NCBI GenBank assembly: GCA_964650905.1
Contig: CAZYVH010000003.1
Coordinates: forward strand, 1-64,000
Direction: 5' to 3'
Origin: SZUA-36 sp964650905
GTDB lineage: Bacteria > Pseudomonadota > Gammaproteobacteria > Xanthomonadales > SZUA-36
DNA length: 64,000 nucleotides
The position numbers and the translations under genes were made by a program. Of this stretch, positions 36,467 through 45,932 are shown in pieces. Every line of letters begins with the position of its first letter. Positions within the stretch are counted from its first letter, which is position 1. Under the pieces are notes generated by a model. It did no database searches and had not been told where the DNA came from. It was given only the letters and a program-made list of their open reading frames with translations.

Positions 36467-37884
36467 ACCGGACCGGATGGGCCGGCAGGTTTCAAATCCA
36501 CTGCCATACACTCGGTCAATTCACCGGCAGTTGACATAGAGGGAAAATCTTCCAATGCCTGTCTGAGCCGATTTTGATCAACTTGTGACATCACAAAACT
36601 GGTGCACTGCTCAAATTTTTTCCAGTATTGTGACGTCGGAAAAGGGGATAGTTTTCCACCCAGCGCCATGAACACAGATTTCTCAAGTACCTGACCGTCC
36701 CTGAGGGTGATTCGTACAGTCGTGTCCATTTCCGTTTCGGGCACGTCCACCGGATGACGGTGTATACGTTCAAACAAGCTACGATGCTGTGGGCGGTTAA
36801 CCGCCTCATCGGTGAAATCAGCAAGTGTACACTCACCTTGAATTATCGCACAGGACAATGGATACTCAACAGAGAATTTTCCTTGCAATCCAGCCTCAGG
36901 TCGTTGATACATAAGATTTTTAAGGTGCATAGCCGGTGCGTGAACATCAACGCGCTCGATATCTTCAGGCCCGAATCCATGCTGTTCACGCAGCCCAAGT
37001 ACACAGTCCAGGGAGCGGTGTGCACTGCCGCAGGTCGGGAAGCGTTTGACCCGAAAAGCGTGCTCTGTGATCAGTAACGGTTCACCGATGGATTCCGTTT
37101 CAAAGGTCAACGTCTGCCCGTGCTCAGGTACCCCGATAGCGGCACGCAAGGCCTCCCTGTCAGGCCCCACCATGAGCGTGTTCATACCGATAGGGCTATC
37201 CAGGGTGTGCCAACCGGCCGTCATACCATCCAGCGCAAAAAATGCTGACTGGATACCGCCCATCGCGGCCTGGCCAGCATGCAGTGGCTTGGCCATGGTG
37301 CCGAATTGAGACATAAAACCACCGGCTGTGCTGGTTGCCAGTGACAATGCCATGGCTGCCCCTGTGGCATCAAGCCGAAGTAATCTGGCGGTGGCGGCCG
37401 CAGCTCCCATGGAACCCATGGTGGCGGTCGAATGCCAACCGCGCTTGCGATGTGTCGGGTTTACACCCTGACCAATGCGGCCCTGGATCTGCAGTGCGAC
37501 AATGTAGGCATCCAGGCAGTCCTGCGGTGAGCTGCCAAGTTGCTCTGCAACACCCAGGATCGTCGGCCATAGTACTGTAGAAATATGAGATTTGGCCGGG
37601 TCAAAATTGTCATCAAAGTCCAGGGCATGGCCAGCAGTCCCATTGTGTAAGGCTGCCCAGGGCAGGGCAAGCTTTTGCGTAGAACCGACAACCGTGCTCT
37701 TCCCCGGACCCCATTCGGATACGCGTGCCAGAACCTTGCGTGCGGCTGGCGTTACCGAGCCGGGCATGATCACCGCGACGGTATCGATGAGCTCCCGATG
37801 TGCTGATATAAGTGCTGGTTCTGGCCATATGTTGTCGACGCAGGCAATCCAGCTGCCGTAGGCCTTCAAGGGGTTAACGGTCAT
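36463..37884 (-). CDS. MmgE/PrpD family protein
   Basis: The 473-residue protein has the MmgE/PrpD fold: N-terminal helical part with NGTAGHALDFDDNFDPAKSH, HPSSTATMGS-like sequence here as RGWHSTATMGSMGAAAATARLL, GTMAKPLHAGQAAMGG, and the C-terminal alpha/beta part with KRFPTCGSAHRSLD. Family members are 2-methylcitrate dehydratase, aconitate decarboxylase and other dehydratases. No other methylcitrate-cycle gene is near, so PrpD itself is doubtful; the operon context is surface-polymer-like. Confidence 0.87.
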   Translation of the reverse strand: MTVNPLKAYGSWIACVDNIWPEPALISAHRELIDTVAVIMPGSVTPAARKVLARVSEWGPGKSTVVGSTQKLALPWAALHNGTAGHALDFDDNFDPAKSHISTVLWPTILGVAEQLGSSPQDCLDAYIVALQIQGRIGQGVNPTHRKRGWHSTATMGSMGAAAATARLLRLDATGAAMALSLATSTAGGFMSQFGTMAKPLHAGQAAMGGIQSAFFALDGMTAGWHTLDSPIGMNTLMVGPDREALRAAIGVPEHGQTLTFETESIGEPLLITEHAFRVKRFPTCGSAHRSLDCVLGLREQHGFGPEDIERVDVHAPAMHLKNLMYQRPEAGLQGKFSVEYPLSCAIIQGECTLADFTDEAVNRPQHRSLFERIHRHPVDVPETEMDTTVRITLRDGQVLEKSVFMALGGKLSPFPTSQYWKKFEQCTSFVMSQVDQNRLRQALEDFPSMSTAGELTECMAVDLKPAGPSGPV

Positions 37885-37908
37885 AAAGAACCTTTGGGTA
37901 TTGGTTGA

Positions 37909-37938
37909 CCGGCATTCGAAATGCTTTTCGAATGCCGG
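37909..37938. terminator. Perfect 12-bp hairpin between GT2 and MmgE/PrpD genes
   Basis: CCGGCATTCGAA (37909-37920) pairs exactly with TTCGAATGCCGG (37927-37938) around a 6-nt loop. It lies in the 90-nt interval upstream of the MmgE/PrpD gene on the minus strand. There is no strong T-run, so it may be a terminator for the GT2 gene, an mRNA-stability element or a protein site. Confidence 0.65.
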
Positions 37939-37974
37939 GAGTGAATCATGATGTGCTACCGGTAGAGGTATTAG

Positions 37975-38727
37975 CTAACCTTTTTTTGCCAGACCCCAAT
38001 AACCGGAAAGAATGCGTTCGCCGTAGTCACCTCTGTCTGTTTCGGAGGTTATCCGTTTACCGATTCCGGAAATATTATTCGAATGCATACGGTAATAGAA
38101 TAATGGCTCGGCAATATGAAAACCCGTCCAGCCATTGTTTACGATACGACACCATTTGTGGTGCTTGGTCGCGACTTTGATGCTTACATCGAAGGGCATT
38201 ACCTCGGTAAACGCGCGCGTTAACATCAAAGCAGGTTCGGGCAGAAAACTCAGTTTTTCTACCAGGCTACGCTTGAAAGCGGTTGAACGACCGCGATTAA
38301 TTTGCTTACCATTCTCATCAACCAGGGTACAGTCGCTATAAATAAAACCAAGATTGGGGTCGCGTAAGCGCTTTTGCCTCAATTCGGCAATACAACGACT
38401 GGCATAACCGGGGCTGAGCCAGTCATCAGCGTCCAATGTAATCAGGAATTCACCACCAAGATGTTCCTGTGCTGCATTGACCGCACCCAGTTTTCCCTGG
38501 TTTTGTTCCAGGATTATCAGTTTGCAGTGTTGCAGTTTGGTGTTTTCGTCAAATTTCTTTTTAATAATGGCAACAGAATCATCGGTACTGCCATCATCTA
38601 CAACAATAAGTTCTATAGCCGGGTAATCTTGAGCAAAGATGCTGTCAATCGCTTTGCCTATGTACTCCCCGTAGTTATGGTTGGGGATTAAAATCGTAAG
38701 AAGATGGTCTTTGAATGAACCGGTCAT
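37975..38727 (-). CDS. Family 2 glycosyltransferase
   Basis: The GT-A fold enzyme of about 250 residues starts LLTILIPNHNYGEYIGKAID and has VVDDGSTDDS, the metal-binding DADD in LITLDADDWLSPGY, and a C-terminal region with HHKWCRIVNNGW. It transfers a sugar from a nucleotide donor; acceptor unknown. The start at 38727 is preferred over the longer frame that overlaps the sulfotransferase gene. Confidence 0.9.
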   Translation of the reverse strand: MTGSFKDHLLTILIPNHNYGEYIGKAIDSIFAQDYPAIELIVVDDGSTDDSVAIIKKKFDENTKLQHCKLIILEQNQGKLGAVNAAQEHLGGEFLITLDADDWLSPGYASRCIAELRQKRLRDPNLGFIYSDCTLVDENGKQINRGRSTAFKRSLVEKLSFLPEPALMLTRAFTEVMPFDVSIKVATKHHKWCRIVNNGWTGFHIAEPLFYYRMHSNNISGIGKRITSETDRGDYGERILSGYWGLAKKG

Positions 38728-38782
38728 TTTTAATGTTTCCACGTTACACAAGCGTACTATTTTAACATAAAAGGTTGCAAAG

Positions 38783-39895
38783 TCACTTGCCACGATACGC
38801 AGGCCGGAAAATATTGTGCTTGCTTTTATTCAGACCTGTCAAAGCATCATTGCACAGCCTCCTGATGGTCTGTTTCTGATCATTTGTCAGAACGTCCAGC
38901 ATATCGTCTATATCGTCGGTAAAGAGCGTTGTATCGGTATCATCTTTTGAATAATAAAGATACTGTTCCCGCATCTGTTCCAGTTCTGCTTCACCCGGCC
39001 TTGAATCAAGTCCTCTTGCCAGAATGTCTGCAAATGCCTTCGAGTGTCTCAGTTGCCTGTAGTTGACCAGGCTTAAAGCGGTGTTCCCCGAATATTCCAG
39101 CACAACATTGAAATAATGTGCATAACAATGGGCCAGGTATTCAACATTGCTCATTTGGGCGGTGTCCTGTGGTCTCAAACCGGTGAGTTCGCCCGCTAGT
39201 GGAGCACCCTTGGCGCACAACACCGCTGTGGTTTCCTGCAAAACATTGGCAATAACTTCAACGGGGTCACGGTACAGATAAAGTGCCGGGGCATCGGGAA
39301 AGGCAGCGCAGATCAAATCGAGGTAAATGACATTCCAGCTTATCAGTTTCAAATAACAAATCTCGTATTCAGGCCGGCGTTTGCGGGCCATGAGCATGAC
39401 GAGATTTTGTAGCATGAGGATATTTTGTTCATTAATTTCCGGCGGGTATTGCCAGTGATCTGTGATCGCAGCCCAAAACCCCTCTTGCAGGGGGCCACCC
39501 TGAATAATGACAAGATTGCGAGGCGATCGCGCCAGGGCCTTGGTAAACAGCGTCGACCCACAACGAGAGACGTGAAAAATCAGCCCCTTGGGCGATAAAC
39601 AATTAGAAGTCAGGTCCTCACGCAGCAGAATGTGCAGATCGGTCGTGAACGATTCCCCAACGGCATTGTCCTGTGCAAGACGTTCTATGGTGTAAATGTG
39701 CTTCCATTCGAGGTACGGTGCATCTGTGATATCCGCAAAATATAATAATCCATTATCATTTGGGTTGATGGCAACCGGAACCAATCCTGGCTGTCTATGA
39801 ATGCGTTCGAGTGCTTCATTTATCGGCAGGTATCGATCCCGGATTCCGGGCAACAGGTTTTCCATAACCTCATGATCTGGTAGTGCATACAACAT
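38783..39895 (-). CDS. Sulfotransferase-family protein
   Basis: The 370-residue protein has the PAPS 5'-phosphosulfate loop in IFHVSRCGSTLFTKALA and a 3'-phosphate motif in APALYLYRDPVEVIANVL, defining a sulfotransferase fold. The first 90 or so residues form an unrelated N-terminal part. It may sulfate the polymer made by this cluster. TATAAC-like sequence lies upstream near 39908-39914 on the minus strand and may be its promoter. Confidence 0.82.
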   Translation of the reverse strand: MLYALPDHEVMENLLPGIRDRYLPINEALERIHRQPGLVPVAINPNDNGLLYFADITDAPYLEWKHIYTIERLAQDNAVGESFTTDLHILLREDLTSNCLSPKGLIFHVSRCGSTLFTKALARSPRNLVIIQGGPLQEGFWAAITDHWQYPPEINEQNILMLQNLVMLMARKRRPEYEICYLKLISWNVIYLDLICAAFPDAPALYLYRDPVEVIANVLQETTAVLCAKGAPLAGELTGLRPQDTAQMSNVEYLAHCYAHYFNVVLEYSGNTALSLVNYRQLRHSKAFADILARGLDSRPGEAELEQMREQYLYYSKDDTDTTLFTDDIDDMLDVLTNDQKQTIRRLCNDALTGLNKSKHNIFRPAYRGK

Positions 39896-40063
39896 AAATG
39901 ATTATCCTGACGTTATAATAATCTGCCCAATAAAAAACGCACATGACGACATTCGAAATACCAATGTGGTTTTATCCACGTCAATTTTACCGGAAAATTC
40001 ACTGGCTTGTTCAGGCAAGACAAAGTAACTTGTCTGTCTGACTGCATATGCGCCAGTGAAATC

Positions 40064-41425
40064 ATGATACAAAAACTCAAGCAATCAGGTTTCCGCTTGC
40101 GACACTGGTTCAGTGATGCAACTGTACAGCGAATCTATAAAAATGCCGGTGTACTTCTTGGCGGTAAGTCCATCGCTGCATTGTCCTCCATTGTGTACAT
40201 TCCTCTGGCTGCCCACGCCCTGGGCGCCACGCCATTTGGTATTTTGATTCTGGTGAACGGCTACACCCGGGCGATTGCAGCGGGGGTCACTTTTCAGGTC
40301 CGTTTAAGCCTGGTACGTTATGCAACGATCTGTTTGCATGAAAAATCAAAAGAGAAACTAAAAAAACTATTTGCTTTCATGCTCCTGATTGAACTGGGTT
40401 TTGGATTGCTTGCGATATCACTTGCTGCATTGCTGGTACCCTTTGCCGCTGAACAGTTTTCATGGCCGGCAGAAGAACTACCCCTGATCGTTTTGTACAG
40501 CCTTGCCAGTGTCTCGTTGATGTTTTCCATGCCCGCAGGTGTTTTGTATGTATTCGGTCGCTTCAAATTATTGTCACTGCAACAAACAGTGGGTCCCATA
40601 GTGCGACTCAGCTGCGCAGCACTGGCTTATGCCCTAGACGCGGGTTTGAGCGGCTTCCTGCTGGCATGGTTGACAGGGTCCATCGCAGAGGCCGGGGTAC
40701 AGTGGTTTTTTGGTCTGCACGAGCTTTCAAAACGCGGCTTGCTGAAGGGCCTGGTACGGTGGCCCACCGGGATCACCCGCCAACATGTCGGGATATGGCG
40801 TTTTGTTCTTACCACCAAGCTTGATACATCTTTGGAAGAACTCAGCAACCGTATGATACCGCTGACGGTGGGTTGGATTCTTGGTCCGGCTGCCACCGGA
40901 CTTTATTATGTTGCACTCAAACTGGGGGTAGCCATGACGCAGGTCATGGTGTTGGTTGGCCAATCACTTTATCCAGAGTTATCACAACTTGCAGCAGCCA
41001 GGCAATTTCGCAATCTGAACAGGGTCGTCCTGCGAACCGGTCTGATTGCTGTTGCCATGGGTTTGTTGGTTTTATTCATTCTGAGTGCATTTGGCGAGCA
41101 GATACTCATACTTTATGGTGGTCCGGGTTTTGGTGCTGCCTATTCTGTGCTTATCCTGATCGTGTTCGCGAGCACCATGCAATTGTTTGGATTTCCATTG
41201 GGCCTTGCACTGGTTGCCTGTGGCAGGCCTGGTTCCGTGTTAAAAATCAAGCTGGTGGCAAGCATATTGCTGTTTCCCGTTCTGTTGGGTCTGTTAAAGC
41301 TCTATGAACTCAATGGTGCAGGGATGTACGCCGTTGCTTTTGCAGCAGTTCTTGTCATTTCAATGACGGTCACGTTTCGGCGTAATACAGACCGTCAGAT
41401 CGCTTTAAAATATCAAGACACTTGA
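40064..41425 (+). CDS. Polysaccharide flippase (Wzx/MATE-like oligosaccharide exporter)
   Basis: The product of about 453 residues has 12 or so hydrophobic segments beginning NAGVLLGGKSIAALSSIVYI, with the YIPLAAHALGATPFGILIL pattern of polysaccharide-biosynthesis flippases. It would move lipid-linked oligosaccharide across the inner membrane. I chose the ATG at 40064 since the longer frame begins with non-membrane sequence. It is divergent from the sulfotransferase and glycosyltransferase genes, which likely serve the same polymer. Confidence 0.88.
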   Translation: MIQKLKQSGFRLRHWFSDATVQRIYKNAGVLLGGKSIAALSSIVYIPLAAHALGATPFGILILVNGYTRAIAAGVTFQVRLSLVRYATICLHEKSKEKLKKLFAFMLLIELGFGLLAISLAALLVPFAAEQFSWPAEELPLIVLYSLASVSLMFSMPAGVLYVFGRFKLLSLQQTVGPIVRLSCAALAYALDAGLSGFLLAWLTGSIAEAGVQWFFGLHELSKRGLLKGLVRWPTGITRQHVGIWRFVLTTKLDTSLEELSNRMIPLTVGWILGPAATGLYYVALKLGVAMTQVMVLVGQSLYPELSQLAAARQFRNLNRVVLRTGLIAVAMGLLVLFILSAFGEQILILYGGPGFGAAYSVLILIVFASTMQLFGFPLGLALVACGRPGSVLKIKLVASILLFPVLLGLLKLYELNGAGMYAVAFAAVLVISMTVTFRRNTDRQIALKYQDT

Positions 41426-41515
41426 TGCAGTAGTTGGTGCATTCACAGACAGGTGTGGGCATTTTCCGCCCCCTAAACCGGTGCCTGTCGCTGAAAACAG
41501 ACGGGGTACAACAGT

Positions 41516-42523
41516 ATGTACGCGCAAGTCCTTGAGGAATGTAAAGCGGTGACTCAAAAGCCGCTGGTATGGACCCGGGTGGAAACACCGGTTGTGGGTG
41601 TCGGTGAGGTGCTTATAAAGGTCCACGCCTGTGGTATCTGCCGCACCGACCTGCACGTTATGGAGGGGGAACTGGATGGCACAAAATACAAATTCCCCAT
41701 TATCCCCGGGCACCAGGTGGTTGGTACAATTGAGTCAGCGCCTGAGTCCTCAGCGCTGAAAGCCGGCCAACGGGTCGGTGTGCCGTGGTTGTACTCGACC
41801 TGTGGCAGATGCCGGTTCTGCCGGACCGGTCGGGAGAATTTGTGTGTACACCCGGAATTTACCGGTTGGACCCGAAATGGTGGTTTTGCCGAGTATGTAA
41901 CGGCTCCCGAGGATTTTGTTTATCCGGTTCCAGCGCAGTTGACGGATGTTGAAGTTGCCCCCTTGCTGTGTGCCGGGATTATCGGTTATCGCTGTCTGCG
42001 TCAATGCGGGATTGAAAACTGGGCGGGTGCAAAGCTGGGTTTGTACGGCTTTGGCGCGGCCGGCCATATCGCGATTCAGATCGCCCGTCATCGTGGCGCG
42101 GATGTCTATGTCTGTACACGTGACCATGCGCGTCATCAAAAACTGGCCGGGGAGCTTGGCGCGAGTTGGGTTGGCGGAACATTTGAACCACCACCGGTAA
42201 AGCTCGACGCCGCGATCATCTTCGCCCCGGCAGGTGAAATCGTACCCGCCGCGCTCAAAGCGCTGCAGCGGGGCGGTGTCCTGGTGCTTGGCGGTATTCA
42301 TATGAGCAATATTCCGGCTGTCGAATACCGGGATATTTACTGGGAGCGGGTGATACGTTCGGTGGCCAATAACACCCGGGCGGACGGCCGCGAGTTTATT
42401 GCAGAAGCCGTCGCCGCTGGTATTCGAACGCACACACAGGTGTTCCCACTCAGCGATGCCAACGAGGCTCTGTTGGCGCTGAAACAGGACGCCATCAAGG
42501 GTGCCGGCGTCCTCCTCGTTTAG
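41516..42523 (+). CDS. Zinc-dependent alcohol dehydrogenase family protein
   Basis: The 335-residue enzyme has the catalytic-zinc site CGICRTDLHVMEGEL with GHQVVG, the structural-zinc cysteines in CGRCRFCRTGRENLC, and a Rossmann loop LYGFGAAGHIAIQIARHRGA. It oxidises an alcohol or reduces an aldehyde with NAD(P); the substrate is unknown. It stands alone, convergent with acnA 9 nt away. Confidence 0.93.
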   Translation: MYAQVLEECKAVTQKPLVWTRVETPVVGVGEVLIKVHACGICRTDLHVMEGELDGTKYKFPIIPGHQVVGTIESAPESSALKAGQRVGVPWLYSTCGRCRFCRTGRENLCVHPEFTGWTRNGGFAEYVTAPEDFVYPVPAQLTDVEVAPLLCAGIIGYRCLRQCGIENWAGAKLGLYGFGAAGHIAIQIARHRGADVYVCTRDHARHQKLAGELGASWVGGTFEPPPVKLDAAIIFAPAGEIVPAALKALQRGGVLVLGGIHMSNIPAVEYRDIYWERVIRSVANNTRADGREFIAEAVAAGIRTHTQVFPLSDANEALLALKQDAIKGAGVLLV

Positions 42524-42532
42524 CCAACCGGG

Positions 42533-45202
42533 TTATCCGGCCGCCAATTGCCGCAACACGTAGTTCAGGATACCGCCGTGACGGTAGTATTCCACTTCCT
42601 TGGGTGTATCCAGGCGGACCCTGGCATTGAATTGCTTACTGGAGCCATCGGCCGCTGTCGCTGTCACTGTCACCTGTTTGGCCGAACCGTCGCGGAAACC
42701 TTCAACTGCATAGGATTCGGTGCCGTCAAGACCAAGGCTGTCAGCGTCCTCACCGGCCATGAAGTTGAGTGGCAATACACCCATGCCCACCAGGTTGGAG
42801 CGGTGAATACGTTCAAAACTGACACAGATAACGGCTTTGACACCGAGTAATTGAGTGCCCTTGGCGGCCCAGTCACGTGACGAACCGGTGCCGTACTCCT
42901 TACCGGCCAGCACGATCAACGGGGTGTTGTCCTGCTGGTAGCGCATGGAGGCATCGAAGATAGTCAATTCTTCATCGTCGGGCTGTAAACGGGTCCAGCC
43001 GCCTTCGGTTCCCGGTGCCAACTGGTTACGCAAACGCACGTTGGCAAACGTACCGCGCATCATGACTTCGTGGTTACCCCGTCTTGAACCATAGGAATTG
43101 AACATCTCGCGCGGGATGCCCCTGGCCCTGAGGTAATCACCTGCCGGGGAGTCCGCTGCAATGTTGCCGGCCGGTGAGATGTGGTCAGTGGTAATGGAAT
43201 TACCCAACCTGGCCAGACAGCGTGCGCCGTGGAAATCCCCGCTGGCTGGCAAGGCCATCGTCATAGCGGAGAAATAGGGCGGGTTGCGAACATAGGTGGA
43301 ATCTGCCTGCCAGTCGAACATATTGCCCTCGGGCGTAGCGATCGCCTGCCAGCGCTCATCACCCGCAAAAGCATGGCTGTATTGGGCTTTGAACATGTCT
43401 GCCGAAACACTCTCGGCGATGCACTGTTGCACCTCTTGACTGGTTGGCCAGATATCACGCAGGTAGACGGGATTGCCCTGCTGGTCGTTACCGAGTGATT
43501 CCGTTGTAATGTCGACATTCATATTGCCGGCGAGTGCATAAGCAACCACCAACGGCGGTGAAGCGAGGTAATTCATCTTGATATCCGCGTGGATACGGCC
43601 TTCAAAATTACGGTTGCCTGAAAGCACCGAGCAGGCTACCAGGTCATTGTCCCGAACGGCCTCACCAATAGGATCGGGCAGGGGGCCGGAATTACCGATA
43701 CAGGTGGTGCAGCCATAACCGACCACGTAGAAGCCTACCGCTTCAAGGTCATCCATAAGACCGGCGGCATTCAAATAGTCGGTCACCACGCGCGAACCAG
43801 GGCCGAGTGATGTTTTGACCCAGGGCTGGGCCTTCAGACCCCTGGCGGCGGCATTCCTGGCGAGTAAGCCAGCGCCCAGCATCACTGCGGGGTTGGAGGT
43901 GTTGGTACACGAGGTGATGGCTGCAATGACAATCGCACCATCCTCGAGGTCGAATTGTTGCTTGTTATAGTTGACTTTGGCACTACTTGCGTTATCCCGC
44001 CCTTTTATAAAGACCTGCATATCGCGCTGGTAGGCCTGACTGGCTTCGGTCAACAACACCCGGTCCTGCGGGCGTTTGGGCCCTGCCAGGCTCGGTACGA
44101 CCGTGGACATATCAAGTTCCAGCGTATCGGAATAGACCGCTGCAGGTGAGTCCGCATCGTGGAACAGGCCCTGGGCGCGCGCGTAGGCTTCAACCAGTTC
44201 AACCTGGTCTTCAGGGCGCCCGGAAAGACGCAGGTAGTCCAGGCTTTCGGCATCGACCGGGAAAATTCCGCAGGTCGCACCGTATTCCGGCGCCATATTG
44301 GCAATGGTGGCCCTGTCTGCCAGCGGCAAGCTGGCTAGTCCATCGCCGAAAAATTCCACAAATTTCCCGACCACACCCAATTCACGCAACATTTGCACGA
44401 CGGTTAACACCAGGTCGGTAGCGGTCGCGCCTTCGGGTAATTTGCCGGACAGTTTAAAACCCACCACTTGCGGGATCAGCATGGTGATGGCCTGACCGAG
44501 CATGGCGGCTTCTGCCTCGATACCGCCGACACCCCAGCCCAGCACACCGATACCATTGATCATTGTGGTGTGCGAGTCCGTACCGACCACGGTATCAGGG
44601 TAGGCCATCAGTTCACCATTTTGCTCTGCACCGAACACGACCCGTGCCAGGTACTCGAGATTGACCTGGTGTACGATACCGGTATTGGGCGGCACTACCT
44701 GGAAATTGCTGAACGCCCCCTGACCCCATTTCAGGAAGCTGTAGCGTTCGCCGTTGCGTTTGAACTCTATTTCATTGTTGGCCTTGAGTGCATCGAGGCT
44801 GCCGTAACGGTCAACCTGAACAGAGTGGTCAATGACCATTTCAGCCGGTGACAGAGGATTGATCAATTCCGGGTCGCCACCCAGGCTTTGCATGGCGTCA
44901 CGCATCGCGGCCAGGTCGACCACGGCGGGCACACCGGTGAAATCCTGCAACACAACCCTGGCAGGGGTAAACGCAATTTCCGTTTCCGGTTGAGCTTTTG
45001 CATCCCAGTTGGCCAGCGCTTCGATATCACTGCGGGTGATATCCACACCGTCTTCATGCCGCAGCAGGTTTTCCAATAAGATTTTGAGGGAATAGGGCAG
45101 GTGGGAGATATCGATCTTTTCACCAAGCGCCGGCAGACTAAAGTAGGCGTAGTTTTTGTTGTTGGCTGTAAAAGATTTCCTGACAGAAAATGAGTCTTGC
45201 AT
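42533..45202 (-). CDS. acnA: Aconitate hydratase
   Basis: The product of about 889 residues is the AcnA/IRP-type aconitase of the citric acid cycle. Iron-sulfur ligands lie in TSCTNTSNPAVMLGAGLL and GYGCTTCIGNSGPL, and GSSRDWAAKGTQLLGVKA and SYGSRRGNHEVMMRG supply substrate-binding arginines. GGAGG precedes the ATG at 45202, which rules out the ATG 12 nt earlier, itself part of the Shine-Dalgarno region. Confidence 0.97.
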   Translation of the reverse strand: MQDSFSVRKSFTANNKNYAYFSLPALGEKIDISHLPYSLKILLENLLRHEDGVDITRSDIEALANWDAKAQPETEIAFTPARVVLQDFTGVPAVVDLAAMRDAMQSLGGDPELINPLSPAEMVIDHSVQVDRYGSLDALKANNEIEFKRNGERYSFLKWGQGAFSNFQVVPPNTGIVHQVNLEYLARVVFGAEQNGELMAYPDTVVGTDSHTTMINGIGVLGWGVGGIEAEAAMLGQAITMLIPQVVGFKLSGKLPEGATATDLVLTVVQMLRELGVVGKFVEFFGDGLASLPLADRATIANMAPEYGATCGIFPVDAESLDYLRLSGRPEDQVELVEAYARAQGLFHDADSPAAVYSDTLELDMSTVVPSLAGPKRPQDRVLLTEASQAYQRDMQVFIKGRDNASSAKVNYNKQQFDLEDGAIVIAAITSCTNTSNPAVMLGAGLLARNAAARGLKAQPWVKTSLGPGSRVVTDYLNAAGLMDDLEAVGFYVVGYGCTTCIGNSGPLPDPIGEAVRDNDLVACSVLSGNRNFEGRIHADIKMNYLASPPLVVAYALAGNMNVDITTESLGNDQQGNPVYLRDIWPTSQEVQQCIAESVSADMFKAQYSHAFAGDERWQAIATPEGNMFDWQADSTYVRNPPYFSAMTMALPASGDFHGARCLARLGNSITTDHISPAGNIAADSPAGDYLRARGIPREMFNSYGSRRGNHEVMMRGTFANVRLRNQLAPGTEGGWTRLQPDDEELTIFDASMRYQQDNTPLIVLAGKEYGTGSSRDWAAKGTQLLGVKAVICVSFERIHRSNLVGMGVLPLNFMAGEDADSLGLDGTESYAVEGFRDGSAKQVTVTATAADGSSKQFNARVRLDTPKEVEYYRHGGILNYVLRQLAAG

Positions 45203-45323
45203 GCTGGCCTCCATTGACCTTCAACCCGGATTTTTCGGGGCGGGTATTATCTAAAATTACCGGCTAGGGGAAAACCACCTATTATCGCTTATCCGTGACC
45301 CATTTCCCAAATAATTTCTGGAT

Positions 45324-45932
45324 TTATCCGGGCAATAGCGACTCTGCCTGTTGCAGCATTTTTCTGCGCCCGAACATCAGGCTAAAGCGACCACCGCCCA
45401 ATTGCCGCCAGAGTACCGCGGAGCGCAAACCGGCAAACAGGAGTGTGCGAATCCAGTTGACCGTGCGCGGCACCTGCAGGTATTGCGGTCTGCCGTTGAC
45501 GACGATCCGTGGTGTGATTGTGCTGATGGTTTTACAATAAAGACCCGCTATTTCCTGCGCCTGCAGATCACTTTTCTCATAGTCCTCGAGATCGCCGCCA
45601 AGTGTGGCAATGGTTTGCAGCTTTTCGCCGATCTGCGTTTGCATCAGAGTGTTCTTACGGAAGCGAACCTCCAATTGCATGATTGACACGGCCAGACCCA
45701 GGCTGTCGATGTGGTGACGGTCGCCACCCAACACGGCAATCAGTGTTTCAATCCCCAGCCGCAAACGATTTGCACTGCCATACACGGCCTCAACGGAATC
45801 CGCTTCGATGGCGAGCAGGCTGTCGAGACAGGCCTGCGCCCCGTAACCTGACCAGGTACCGTGGTTGGCCGCCTGTCTGACCAATTCGGTGGCCTGGAAA
45901 ATACCCGCCAATGCCAGTGTTCTGTTTTTCAT
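45324..45932 (-). CDS. hflD: High-frequency lysogenisation protein HflD homologue
   Basis: The 202-residue, mostly helical protein starts LALAGIFQATELVRQAANHG and fits the HflD/YcfC family in length and in its place directly after mnmA, whose stop its ATG overlaps. In E. coli HflD affects lambda CII stability and membrane association; its housekeeping role is unclear. Confidence 0.93.
   Translation of the reverse strand: MKNRTLALAGIFQATELVRQAANHGTWSGYGAQACLDSLLAIEADSVEAVYGSANRLRLGIETLIAVLGGDRHHIDSLGLAVSIMQLEVRFRKNTLMQTQIGEKLQTIATLGGDLEDYEKSDLQAQEIAGLYCKTISTITPRIVVNGRPQYLQVPRTVNWIRTLLFAGLRSAVLWRQLGGGRFSLMFGRRKMLQQAESLLPG

Noticed and set aside
36463..37884. Naming the MmgE/PrpD gene prpD and linking it to the propionate cassette
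   Set aside because: No prpB or prpC nearby, and it lies 11 kb from the cassette inside a different operon; the family is functionally mixed.
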